From Massariosphaeria phaeospora (taxonomy: Eukaryota; Ascomycota; Dothideomycetes; Pleosporales), in contig JAADJZ010000003.1 of assembly GCA_011032825.1 (NCBI GenBank), positions 1,612,001-1,676,000 of the forward strand: a stretch of 64,000 nt of DNA, written 5' to 3'. The position numbers and the translations under genes were made by a program. Each line of letters begins with the position of its first letter. Positions within the stretch are counted from its first letter, which is position 1. A model generated the notes under the pieces. That model was given only the letters and a program-made list of their open reading frames with translations. It did not search any database and was not told the origin of the DNA. This document shows positions 1-10,370 of the stretch, piece by piece.

Positions 1-203
1 GGTCGCCCCAGGAAAGGCCGCCCATTGCAGTTGCCATTGTAGTAGTCACGTTTGTAGAAAGTGTACAGTGCACCAATATAGTGGCAAGTGGTATGGAGTG
101 TGAAAAACTTCCAACATTGGAAGGTTCAATTGTGTGCGGTGCGCAGTCTCATGTGATGATTGTCTCCTTCTTGACTTCCAGCTCGTGCGCACGGTAGCTG
201 TAC

Positions 204-1081
204 TCATCCACAGCAGACGGTCACCTCCTCTTGCAACCTGTCTCCGCCCCCTTGGTTGACGTTGAAGCTCTGCCATCCGAAAATAAAGTATCCCAGGTAT
301 GCGCCAATGAAGATGCAGATGATGATGTACCCGTTGTAGTACATGGCGAGCAACATGATGAAATAGGCAACCGCGAACTGGAGCATGTGAAGGAGGGCCC
401 GGATAGCTTGCTGAAGTACGCTCGGGCGGAAGCGTGTGTTGGCTGCAGGCGTGCAGGCGGGGCTAGTCGATGCAGACGGGCCCTTCGCAGCCTCGGTGGA
501 CGAGGACGATGAGTTGAGCGCAGGTCCATGGGAGCGCGAGTGCTGTGAGATAATGAAGCGGTCATATTCCTTGCCGGCACGGCGGAGAGCTTCGAGAACG
601 ATGACGAGGAGCATGACACCGATGCAAGACCCAGCAAACATGCCCTTGGACGTGATGTGCCACGAGCTAGAAAGGAAGCCGGTTTGTGCGGTCAGCCAAT
701 GTGCGCCGTTCTTTCAGGGCAGTGTACGTACATGAATCAATGGTGTTCCAGTTCCACAACATCTACACAACCACGGTCAGCTCTGAAGCAATACACTAGC
801 CTAGTGGCAACGCTATCCAGTTGGCAGATGCGGTAGACGGTTCCAATGCCACACGCAATCTTCCATCTGCTCGCTCGCCCGCCAGAATCGAGTGCACCCT
901 CAGCGGAGTTGGAGCGGGGCTTTCTTACAGAAATCTTGCAGCTGCCGCCCATGTCCATTCCTCCGTGGCCTCCTCCCATGGCGGCGGCGGCGGTGCTGGC
1001 TGCCATGGCGGCGCTAGTGGTCGCCGTCATCACCATGTCGCCCATGCTCGACATGGCCATGGAGTGTCCGGAGTGGTCCAT
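204..1081 (-). CDS. Ctr-family high-affinity copper transporter
   Basis: This gene encodes a Ctr copper uptake channel of about 216 residues, presumably at the plasma membrane or vacuole. Predicted exons are 929..1081, 728..762 and 204..666. The N-terminus is rich in Met, His and Gly (MDHSGHSMAM, then GGHGGMDMGG), as expected for extracellular copper-binding Mets motifs. Exon 2 gives MLWNWNTIDSC and exon 3 begins near WHITSKGMFAGSCIG, both typical of fungal Ctr proteins. The second membrane segment carries the MxxxM copper motif (MLLAM) and the third carries GxxxG packing (GAYLGYFIFGW). The tail ends in CCG, a likely metal-binding terminus. The first intron is canonical (GTAAGA...TAG). The second (about 667..727) only keeps frame with a shifted donor and drops family residues. 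The family is certain; that splice junction is not. Confidence 0.85.
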
Positions 1082-1422
1082 TGCTGTGGTGTTCTGTAGA
1101 GCGTTGGCTTCGTGTGCGTCGACGGAGGGCAACCGAGCCGTGGTTCTGGAGCGATAGATGTAGAAAGCGGCCAGGTGAGTCGAGCGAGCAGGTTTGCGGG
1201 TATCGGGCAGAAAGATATACACAGAGGACGCGGGGCCAAGAGGACCAGGTGAAGAGAATGGGAAGAGGCAGGTCGTTGGACAGTGTGCCAATCAACGGCT
1301 CAATGGTGCGCAAACCCCCTCATACCTATGTGTTTACCGTGGATACGGCGTGCTCGGCGCGGCGCCCCTTCCATCCCAACCGATACGGGCCAGAGGAGGA
1401 TGCCAGCGCAGCACAGCAATCC

Positions 1423-1482
1423 CACGAGCACGAGCACGAGCACGATCAGCAGCTTCAGCTTCAGCAGCAGCAGCAGCAGCGC
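1423..1482. repeat. CACGAG / CAG microsatellite tract
   Basis: The tract starts with three to four copies of CACGAG, followed by CAG/TTCAG units ending in a run of CAG triplets. It lies outside any supported gene. Confidence 0.9.
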
Positions 1483-1775
1483 GGTGCAGGTTGCGATCAG
1501 GAGCTTGGGTTGGGTCGCGGAGCCGAGGGAGCGAGTGAGTTTGCGCACATTGTTACGCCACAGCACTAGGCCTACCTGCACCGTCGCCGTTTCGGCAAGG
1601 CTGTCGAGGTCCCGGCTCCCGAGACGAGGGAGTCGATGTGGATGCGCGACTGGCGTGGTGTTGGTTCGCACTGCATGCAGGTTCCGCGTCGGAGACTGGA
1701 GTGCTGCCATGGCTCTATCGGCCAGTCGACGGGGAGGCGATATATTGACGTCGCTGTCGGTGCTAGTCGCCCAAA

Positions 1776-1805
1776 CGAAGAACTGTCCTCCGAAGAACTG
1801 TCCTC
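1776..1805. repeat. exact 15-bp tandem duplication
   Basis: CGAAGAACTGTCCTC occurs twice back to back with no mismatch. It lies in the gene-free stretch upstream of the copper transporter. Confidence 0.95.
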
Positions 1806-3191
1806 CGCTGGTGGTTGGAGCCTGTAGCTGGAGGTCCCCTTTGCAGGTGGTGTGCTCGATGGCGGCGGGATTACTAATCCAAGCAACCGTGCCCACGAAT
1901 CCGACATCGGAACAACGCTCCCCCCGACAGTAGACCGACGCGACAGCCCTCGTGCCTCAAACCTGATGGTCGTATCACCGTGGCTTTTCTCTGCCAAGGA
2001 CCTGGAAGACAACCTCGTTGTTCTTAGCCGGCCTCGCCAACCCTCAACTGGCACTCGTGTCTCTTTTTTACCTACTAGGCCAAAGGCCTTGTTTGAGACA
2101 ACGTTTCGCCATGCACAGGAGCTGAGCATCACCGTAGTGGAGAGGTGCTGAGTGCTGAAATTGATGAGAGCTGGCATGGTCGGATGACTCCGGCAAGCAA
2201 CCTGTCGTCCTCTCTCTTGGATCAGTGTGGCGGCCAACGGCCATCAGATTTCGTTCCTACCCATCTTACTTGTTTTCGTCGTCACTAATGCCGTACTCCC
2301 AGGCCAGACCGCTCGACCCGCAAGATCAAGTTCCAGGAGCTGAAAGACGCGCTCGCCGAAAAGTAGTGAGGTGTTATTGCGTCGCAGTGCATATGCTTCG
2401 ATTAACTCGTACATCATCATTCGGCGACACTCGCAGCGGAGCCAGGGACGGTACTCCGGTATGGTGTAACAGGTGTATTCATCGCAAAATAGACGTTACA
2501 AGTTCCCAGAAACAAAAGCTTCCGCTTGGTTGATAAATCAGACGTGCAGATAGGATTCCATAGCCACCCGGTCGGGACCTAGGGGATAATATCAGTTCAT
2601 CTATTCGAACTCGTATCGTCCAAGGCCTTGGATCCATAGGTCCCAGCAATTGCCCATCTCAACACGCTTACCTGGTTGCCATATATTAATAGTGCGCAGT
2701 TCCGTTGTCCATACGAACAGTTCGCATGTGCATCGCGTCTGCATACCCAATGACACCGCATCGGTATCTCTTGCTCGTTCCGCTACTAGGTTTTGTGTTC
2801 TTTTCGACTGATGAGCTTGCCGTACGACGAAGGGGAATACTGCCGCGCACTGCTTGTCGACCAAGGCGCCGAGCAACATGGTAGAAGAAGCCACGTAAAG
2901 TTGACAAGGCTTCCATCGCAATAGCGCGGCGTCCTGGCTAAGACCTGATTTCGGCCTCTGTAATGACTCACATAACGATTGTTGAAATGCGTATATGCAT
3001 ATTGATCCAGGATTTATTCGATGTAGGACTAGCATTCTTCATGGATGTCACAGCTTCTTTCCATCTTTGAGAGCGGTGGCGTAGTTACATGCTACCGGAG
3101 CTAGATGTGCATGCGACCTTTAGCATTTTCCAAAACCCTTAACACGTCACAAGAGCGACAAGGATCTGGCAGATCTTTTGTTCGGTTTCTA

Positions 3192-3896
3192 TCAACTTTT
3201 CCTCAGCTCCAATATAGTCTTCCCACTCTCTTTCATAGGAAAGGCCACTTCCTCCACCACCTTACCACCCTTCGTTACGCTCGTACACTGAATAGCCCAA
3301 GCACCCCAGCTTTTACTCGCATACATTCGCTCCACCAACGCCTCAGGCAAGGACGAATGGGCCACGGCCAGCATATCCATTTCAGTTGCCACAGCCCAGG
3401 ACATCTCAATCACCAAGCTCTCCAACCCGCCAAACGTCTCCACAACAACATCCAGCAGCCTCGACACACGGCTCAACCGCCAAGCGCTCTCCTCGAACGT
3501 CCAGGCCCAGTAGGAGTCGAGCGGCACCTGCACAACGAGGTTCCTGACTCTCTGCTTTTCAACCACCGGTCTGGCCTGGATGATGCTCAACAGAGTAGAA
3601 AATTTCAGCGAGACGTGCTCGTTGTTGAGAACGAAGTCATGGGTTGCGTAGAGCGTGTCGAGGACCTCGGAGTGCAGTTGGTGGTTCGTGAGCAAGATGC
3701 CGCTGTAGGTAGCGTTGAAAGCGGTCTTTAGGGATACGCGGAGTGGAAAATGGATGCGGATGGGGAAGAGCATGGTGGTGATCTCGTTGCGGATCTCGCG
3801 TGGGATGGAGAGGAGCATGGGCTTTGGTGATGGTGAATTGGCTGGGCAACTCTGTGCAAGCATTCGGCCATGGTCGGTTGGCAGGTAGCCGTCCAT
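3192..3896 (-). CDS. F-box/2EXR-like hypothetical protein
   Basis: This is a single-exon frame of 234 residues. The segment LLSIPREIRNEITTMLF near residues 28-44 resembles the opening of the large fungal family of F-box-like or 2EXR proteins (pattern LPxEIRNxIYxLL). The following segment, with TNHQLHSEVLDTLYATHDF, also fits: such proteins usually have 'N(R/H)QIxxEaxxxLY..N.F' there. Members are mostly of unknown function, and some act as substrate adaptors. The start at 3896 is the first Met of the open frame, and no signal peptide or membrane segment is visible. It lies upstream of and divergent from the GNAT pseudogene. Family assignment is moderate, function unknown. Confidence 0.6.
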   Translation of the reverse strand: MDGYLPTDHGRMLAQSCPANSPSPKPMLLSIPREIRNEITTMLFPIRIHFPLRVSLKTAFNATYSGILLTNHQLHSEVLDTLYATHDFVLNNEHVSLKFSTLLSIIQARPVVEKQRVRNLVVQVPLDSYWAWTFEESAWRLSRVSRLLDVVVETFGGLESLVIEMSWAVATEMDMLAVAHSSLPEALVERMYASKSWGAWAIQCTSVTKGGKVVEEVAFPMKESGKTILELRKS

Positions 3897-4285
3897 GGTG
3901 TTTCGCTGCCTTTGTAAGATGCGGGAAGTTGAGGGTTCCGCTTTCTTTAGTACCTCGAGGTCGTGCTGTTGCCTGTTGCTACAAGCAACAATGAGTCAAC
4001 AAGTCAATGTACTCGACCTTCGCTAGACTTACTGTTTCCGCTTCTAGACATCTGTCTGCCCTTATAAGAAGCGCGGCATCGCGGCGAAAAATTGATGTGG
4101 CTATACACTGGGTCTTTGGCCGTGCTTCTTTTTCTCGCATTGTGCATCATTGTGGATTTGGGTGCTCGGAACCGGTTAAACGCGGTTGTTCCCCGCACCT
4201 CTGTGGCTTTCGAGCTAGAAATAGTTCCAAGCTGAGATCGAACTGCACTAGGTGATTCGGCAACCCGCTAGCCCAGTCCTCCATC
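3897..4285. other. intergenic region between divergent genes
   Basis: This 389-bp spacer lies between the F-box-like gene (minus) and the GNAT pseudogene (plus). Nothing beyond presumed promoters is visible. Confidence 0.4.
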
Positions 4286-5043
4286 ATGTCCGCACCATGT
4301 ATACGCCTGTACGATGCTCCACAGGACTTCGACAACGGGCTTCATGTCGTACATAGGTGCCAATCTCAATCTCCATCTCACTTTTTCCATCTCCACATTT
4401 TTAACCGCCTCCAGTTCTCCACGACCATCAACCACCATCTGGCCTTCGAGCCCGCCCGCATCATCAGCTCCTACATCTGATCTGGCACAGGCCCTACGTC
4501 GCCCTAACACGCAGCACATGTTTCATTCTCGACGACGGCACCGGCATCGCCGTCGGTCGGCTACCCCATCGGCACGCCCTCCACCACCGACTTCGCCCAG
4601 CGCTGGAAAGACGTGTTTCTACCGACTGTAGATCCGAGGCTGGTCCCCCGACCGGAAGTGACTACTGATGACCCCGCTATGGATGGAACGGGAGGACGTC
4701 AAGGCGTTGAGAAACGAAGTGCATGGTGCTGAGTGTAGTATGTATGCTGCAGTCCAATCCCCGAGTTGTTGGTATAGTATGCAGCACATTTTCATGTCAT
4801 GTTGATATCGTGCCTGATTTTCAGGGACAGGGGTGGGGCCAGAAGCCGATGAAGACGTATTTGGATCTTCTGAAGGGGATGCATGTCCCGGGTGTACACT
4901 TGGGAATGGTGATGTCGAATGATGGTGCGAGGAGGTTCTACGGGAGACTGGGGTTTGGCCTCTGCGAAGAAGTGTTGGATGAGGGTAGCAGTGGGGAACC
5001 AGGACGGCATGGTGATGTGATCTGTCTTGTTATGGGGTTGTGA
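4286..5043 (+). pseudogene. GNAT acetyltransferase pseudogene with serial microduplications
   Basis: Pieces of one GNAT N-acetyltransferase lie in order in shifting frames. MSAPCIRLYDAPQDFDNGLHV is followed by a probable intron (4349..4414), then FSTTINHHLAFEPARIISSYI, then IWHRPYVALT with CFILDDGTGIAVG. Next come YPIGTPSTTDFAQRWKDVFL, EREDVKALRNEVHGAECSM, and finally HVDIVPDFQGQGWGQK with NDGARRFYGRLGF. The last two are the classical acetyl-CoA-binding and C-terminal GNAT motifs. Each frame change coincides with a short direct duplication: ATCTG (4475..4484), TCGG (4553..4560), ATGG (4679..4686), TATG (4739..4746), GTAT-A-GTAT (4772..4780) and CATGT (4793..4802). The first creates an immediate TGA. 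Removing one copy of each restores one frame from start to stop. The gene is therefore a decayed acetyltransferase, and the substrate is unknown. Confidence 0.82.
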
Positions 5044-5444
5044 TTGCCTCCACTGGTGGTGGTGTCGACTCGACACTTTATGTACCACGAGGCCTACTGA
5101 GGTATTACTTGACACAGCAGATAACAGTAGGGTCTTTACTGGCTACAGGCTCCAAAGAGTGCACCAGGTTCGAACAAGGTTCAAAAGATTTGTTCCTACC
5201 TTGCATAACTCCATTGTATCTACCCTGGCAATTAATGTATTAATAGAGCTAGGTCGACCTCAAACCGTATATACAGTATTTAGCAAGATGGGATCTTATA
5301 GCCACGGCGCATCTATCTTACACCCAACAGGCAGCAGTCAAGGACACCAAAGCGAAACACCAAACAATTTTACTCAAGCGAGACATTATGCCAGAAATCT
5401 CTAAAGTTTTGCTCTTACCCCGCAGTCCCAGAAACGTCTGACAC
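5044..5444. other. intergenic, no gene seen
   Basis: This is a 401-bp spacer between the 3' ends of the GNAT pseudogene and the convergent Mg2+ transporter gene. Its frames are short and featureless. Confidence 0.4.
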
Positions 5445-8068
5445 TCAAACGATTCCATACACCCTTTTTGCAATGATATAACACAACAGGCCGAATATCA
5501 GTAAACCGGACGTGATGCACCAGAACCAGTTCAGGTTCTCGATATCCTGACCAGGAACCAGACTGTATGTTGTTAGCCACGCCCTGACAAAACCTGCTCG
5601 GAACCTACCAGTTCATGCCCCATATACCCGTCACGACGTTCATGGGCAAGACAATCGTTCCTAGTACAGTCAACTTTCCAAGAATATCGCTCGTCTTCTC
5701 TTGGCGTTCGTTCATGCGGATGTTGATTTGAGCGAGGTAATTACTGTGCGCACGAGAGAGTAAACTAGTAGAGGTTAGCAATAGTCTGTGTATACTGCTT
5801 TAAAACCCACTTCTCATAATGGCTCAAATTTCCCGTCATGGTAACAATATGGTCTTGGATGTCGCCAAGATACAGCCCGATCTCGCTGCGTGGAGCCACA
5901 TCCCACTGCTCATTACAGCGCTTCGCGAACCCCTTAATGACATCCGCCTTGTTTCCTAGCAGTCGATACAAGCTCATGACCTTCTTCCTGCACTCGCCCA
6001 CGCGCCTCAGCATGTCGCGGCCACCGTCTTGCGTGTCTCTCGAAGTCTCGGGCTCCTTCTCGTAGTGCGGGTTGTTGTACGAATAGGATTTCGCCTTCTT
6101 AGCTTCTTGCTCTTCCTCGACAGAGTGCAGACGCAAGATTGCTTCATCAATTTCGTCTACTTCCTCCTCGATGCGCTGGATGAGCGGAGCGTAGGCGTCG
6201 GTGATGTCGTCGATGATGCCGTATGAGATCCAGTCCGGGGATAGGATGAGGTAGTCCTGCAATTGGCGGATGCGTCGGCGCACGTTGGCGGGGTGGGGAC
6301 ACATGGAGAAGTGGAAGCTGATGACGCCCTCGCGGAACACAACCACGTACAGGTTCACTGGCTCCAGATAATCCTCGCTATTCTCGTCCTGTTCAAATGT
6401 GCGGTAGTTGATAAAGTAGTAGTGCTTGAAGAGCTCGACCTTCTCGCGCTGCTCCTGCATCAGGATATCCTCTGCAGTCAAGGGGTGGATGCCGAATGCC
6501 TTCGAAATAACTTTCATCTCCGTATCGGTAGGCGAGAGCACGTCGAGCCAAAAGGCTGGCCGTGGACCATATCGCCTTGGCTTCTCTTGCGGCTTTTCCT
6601 GCGCAGGCTTCGGGGTAGGGGGAGGCTTGGGAGTGCTGGAACGTGTATGCTCACCCGAAGATACATGCCTCGCTTCTACGCGGGACGAGGCTTGGGTGTC
6701 CGATCTGGCATGCCCATTTACGCTTACACGATCAGTCGTGGGTTCCCTTGAAGGCAGCTCGTCCTCGTCTGTTTCGCTATCGCTGGTGTCTTCGATGACT
6801 GGTGGGTCCGGAATGAACAAATTCCGGAAGGTTTGACCTGGCTGCACGAGCTCGCTGATGGTCTGACTATGGATGGTGTTGTCAAACTCCTCATTGAAGT
6901 AGGTGAAGCGGTACGGCGCATCGTCGGCCTCGCGATGCCAGGCCCGCTTTTGCGGCCGCAGTCTGCCCTCGACCATGAGGGGTTCGCTGACCTTGCGCAT
7001 GCGCATGCCATCCATGGTCCGCTGCTCTTTTTCTTCGCGCGACCAAGCGTCAAGCACGCCGAGGTCAGGCCAGCGGCGCCTCCGCCGTCGAGCCTGCGGA
7101 TCTCCAATTTCGGGGCGGTGCGCATAGTCCTCCTGGCCGAGCTCGGACATGCCTTCCAGCGGGAAGCACACATCCTCGGCTGCAGTCATCCGACGGTGGA
7201 AGTCGCCAGGGCAGGGTGAGGAGCCAGACCCATGGTCGAAGCTCTCCCGCTCGGAGTGTTCCTGCTCCTCCCTTTCTTTGTCGATGTCGATCAGCGCATC
7301 GTGGGACCTGCTCGGCGACTTGCCGCCCTCGGGCGAGTGGCTGTGTCCCACGTCGGTGGGGATCATAACGTCAAAGCCACTGGGGCCAAGAACCGGGCTT
7401 GCCGGCACCGAGGGCGGGTTGTTAACATCGTAGTCGCCGAGATTGTTCTGGCCGTGGTGTTGGCTGAAGCCGGCAACACGCTGGGTTGCGGCCCTGCCCG
7501 CGTTGGAGGGGATGCTCGTGCCTCCGTAGTTGGCAGTGCGGAGGTCGCTGTGATACGAGGCGCCCATCAGGCCCGTCCGTTCGTCTGCGTCGTCGTCGTC
7601 GTCGTCGTCGTGGTGCTCACCGTCAGCCTGGCGTTGTTGGTACGAGAGCTTCGACCGGCCAAAGGGCTGGCTGGGGCGCTGCTGGAACATCTGGGCCTGC
7701 TGGACGCTGCCCCGGCGCGGCTGGAATTGGGCCTGGTCGCGGTGGTCGAGCAGCGCCTCGCTCTCCAGGCTGGTGTTGCTGCGGTTCTGCAGCTGGTAGA
7801 AGCTCGAGCTGGCGCGCGAGTGCGAGTGCGCCTGGCCGGCCACATTGACGAGGCTCGGGCGACTCTCGTCGGCCATGTCGGTGTCGGCCGTGGCGGCGAA
7901 CGACTGGCGACGGTTCCGGCGTTTCTTGCCGCCGCGGTGCTTGCGCTTCTTCGCGGGCGCCGACGATGACGCGGCTGGCTGGCTCTCGGGTGCGGCGGCT
8001 TGGGCGAACGTTGACGGGGCCATTGCAGACGTCGACGACGGGTCCCCTCGCCGCGCAGGGCTGGCCAT
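5445..8068 (-). CDS. CorA-type Mg2+ transporter (Alr/Mnr2 family)
   Basis: This gene encodes a divalent-cation (Mg2+) channel of about 841 residues, related to fungal Alr1 at the plasma membrane and Mnr2 at the vacuole. Predicted exons are 5796..8068, 5609..5743 and 5445..5562. The intron at 5744..5795 has a perfect TGCTAAC branch site. The N-terminal half is long, basic and disordered, with a KKRKHRGGKKRRNRR patch and an eight-Asp run. The CorA domain follows: FWLDVLSPTDTEMKVISKAFGIHPLTAEDI, then RRIRQLQDY and a helical stalk. The second exon carries NYLAQINIRMNERQEKTSDI, LTVLGTIVLPMNVVTG and the signature GMN split by the last intron. The final exon gives the last membrane helix and a short tail. 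The start at MASPARRG was preferred because the open frame upstream (to 8539) is GC-rich low-complexity sequence. Confidence 0.92.
7589..7611. repeat. GTC triplet run encoding poly-Asp
   Basis: A (GTC)n run within the Mg2+ transporter gene encodes the eight-Asp tract on the minus strand, in the predicted cytosolic N-terminus. It is a candidate length-polymorphic site. Confidence 0.8.
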
Positions 8069-9063
8069 TGGGCGGACGCGCCGCTGAAGAATGCGGGGGT
8101 GGAAGGATGGCAGCGATAAGCAGGCGCGAGGCCGGGGGAGGAGCGCACAGGGGCAGGCGGTGCAGACGGCGAGGGGAGCGAGGGGAGACGCAGACGGCGA
8201 GGGGAGAGAGAGAGAGTGGGTGTGGAGATGCAGCTCTGCTCTTTTAGTCGGCCTGGGCCCTGGCCTGGTCGGTGACGTTGCGGCCTGGCCAGTGCGCCCG
8301 TCCAGCATGCCCGGGCGTCCAGCCGAGACGCGCCCTGCCCTTTTTCCCTGCGCTTTCCCCTGCGCTCGCGACTTTCGAGAGCCGTCGCTTTTCTGCTGTT
8401 TACGCTGGCGCGGTGCGGGCTGAGGCTTTGCCCGCTGCCCGCTGCTCGTGTGCTCCACTGCCGCTTTTGGGGCCGCCCCTGCTCGTGTCCGTATCGGGCC
8501 GTCGACAGCACCCAGAAGTCCCCCCCCACGAACCCGCACTCCCGCAGACTGGCAGTGCAGAAAGCCAGTAAGTCGCCCAATTCGCGTCTACGGTCCACAT
8601 TAGCCGTGATAAGTCGACTGCCCATGACCGTCACCGCCTGGCCGAGTCCAAGCTCCCGCAGCAGCCCTCGAGACTGGCAATCCCCCGCGCTGCCGAAGCC
8701 CATCCTGGATATGCCCGCAGAGGCCGGAGCACTTGCACTTGCCTTCGCCTTGACGCGCAACGTCTTTCTTTCATATAGATAGCATCTCAGGTTCTATGGT
8801 GAACATCACGTAAAAGGGGAGTCTTGGGTCGAGTCCGACCCGACAGTGCGAGTGCCGTGGGCCAGGCATGCGGGGCTGTCGCAAGGCCCCTCGCTGGTTT
8901 AGACAGACTTTATGCCGTCTGTTTGACAATGCATGACGTCTTATCAAGTCGGTGCAGCAATTGTCGCAGCTTTGTTGGCTAACACGCAACGACTTCTAAA
9001 TTACATGGCTACCCAAAATCCGTACTCCATTCCTGTCCGTGGTAATGTACATACGGTATCCTC
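8069..9063. other. GC-rich leader and promoter of the Mg2+ transporter; spacer
   Basis: The sequence from 8069 to about 8760 is GC-rich and open in several frames by composition alone, so I treat it as 5' leader/promoter. A short perfect hairpin (GGGTCG-AGTC-CGACCC) lies at 8826..8841. No gene is supported before the next stop codon at 9064. Confidence 0.45.
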
Positions 9064-9918
9064 TCAAACAGCAATGTGCGCCATCTTCTGACCCTGCTCG
9101 ACTTGCGCTCCCAGTCGCTCCGCCGGCTTATACTTCTGCGGCCTCACAGGCGTTCGGCTAGCTTGCCCGGGCACCGTATTCGTTCCCGGGTACGTCTTCT
9201 TCTCGTCATTTTTCGCCGCCGCTTTCTCTGGTGGCACAAATGGCTTCGACTGCCCAGCCTTGACTGCAGACCTTTTCTCCGTGGGATACGCAGGCGAAGG
9301 GTTGGGCTTTGCGAGACTGCCAGGTGGCTTAGCCTTGACTGATGCCGGTGTTGTCCATGTGCCATATGGAGCATATGGCTTGGATAGACCCTTGGGGGCC
9401 CCCTTCACAGCGCCTACACTGCCTCCAACAGACTTCTGTGCCCCTGCAGCCGTGGATCCTGCAACGCTCTTTGCACCGGAGACGCCTGATGTCATCTGCT
9501 TGGACGCCGTCCCAGCGACGGCTTTCCCACCAGGGTACTTGTTCACCCCGAGTGGGCTCTTGTTGGTCGCCCCGACAGCCTTGGTGCCGGCCTTTGTCGA
9601 TGCAGGGCTCGAGTTAGAGCGCTTGACTGCTGGCTTTCGCGCAGTAGATGGTAGGGCCTTGGGGGAAGCTTCGTAAGTTTGGCCCGATATTTTCGTGCCG
9701 TACCCAGTTGCTTTGGACTCGATACCTGTGTCGCACTGTTAGCAGAACGTCGTCCCACATATGATAGATGGCTCACTATTTCCCACGCTCCTCCCAGAGC
9801 CCTCAATCAAATCACCCGCTTTGATCAGCGCATCCCCGGCATATCCTCCAGCGGTTCGTGTTCCTGCCTCCACGAAGCCCTCGACACTGTTCCACAAGAT
9901 GTTTTGAACGAAATTCAT
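9064..9918 (-). CDS. Gly-rich hypothetical protein
   Basis: Predicted exons are 9777..9918 and 9064..9725, joined by an intron with a TGCTAAC branch site, giving 267 residues. The first exon is MNFVQNILWNSVEGFVEAGT followed by RTAGGYAGDALIKAGDLIEG, an amphipathic, glycine-spaced segment that looks conserved. The remainder is basic, low-complexity Ala/Gly/Lys/Pro/Ser sequence (for example VKGAPKGLSKPYAPYGTW) without a recognisable domain. There is no signal peptide or classical membrane helix. The first exon may bind membranes, but that is inference only. Strict frame continuity across a canonical intron makes it a real gene; I do not recognise the function. Confidence 0.65.
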
Positions 9919-10370
9919 GCTGTAGCAAGGCTTCTTCTTGAACAGGCCGTCGTAATGATTCAGTGATGGTGTGGTCGAGGGAGAATGATGATGTTGATGC
10001 CCGAGTGTCACGATTGGATATCCTGTTTCGGCATGCATCTATGTACTATGTAACCGCCCCGCAATGACGTCTTGTGTGGCGCACCAGTCGCAGCTACCCT
10101 GCGCCGATCGTACTAGCCATCTAGGGTCTGGAGCCGAATTGCCTCGATCGATCGATGGCTGTGTTGCAAGATTTTGTTACCTTTGTACACTTCTTTGGGC
10201 ACACAGTACAATTCACTGAACAGATCGCCAGCCTCTGGGTCGGTAGACCTTCGGAGGCATTCTATAGGGCGTTACGTATGCTATCGTTCTACTTGTAACA
10301 GGTTCCATGAAGGGGGTATACTAGAAATAATAATGCTACATCTAAGTGACATTTCTTAAAGTACATGAAC
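9919..10370. other. intergenic, no gene seen
   Basis: This 452-bp spacer separates the 3' end of the acyltransferase gene from the start of the Gly-rich gene. I see only presumed promoter and terminator sequence. Confidence 0.4.

Larger units (their letters stand above)
1082..3191. other. gene-free stretch with simple repeats
   Basis: I find no convincing gene here. The reading frames over 100 codons lack recognisable motifs and overlap one another. The stretch holds the promoter side of the copper transporter, a CACGAG/CAG-rich low-complexity tract (about 1423..1482) and an exact 15-bp tandem duplication (1776..1805). A long untranslated leader or a decayed gene cannot be excluded. Confidence 0.5.

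Noticed and set aside
1572..2237. 221-codon minus-strand frame in the gene-free stretch
   Set aside because: Sequence looks random, with biased repeats from the 15-bp duplication and no homology-like motif.
5744..5765. 22-nt intron in the Mg2+ transporter gene
   Set aside because: Too short for a fungal intron. A GTATAC donor at 5795 with a perfect TGCTAAC branch gives a 52-nt intron and the expected NYLAQ segment.
8069..8539. 157-codon in-frame extension of the Mg2+ transporter
   Set aside because: Low-complexity GC-rich sequence is open in several frames here. The Met at 8068 gives a sensible N-terminus. Transcript data could change this.
7567..8760. 397-codon minus-strand open frame overlapping the Mg2+ transporter
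   Set aside because: It is an alternative frame of GC-rich biased sequence; its product is Arg/Ala/Ser-rich without features.
8826..8841. perfect hairpin as a possible ncRNA or terminator
   Set aside because: A single six-pair stem with a four-base loop can arise by chance and has no supporting context in a fungal promoter.
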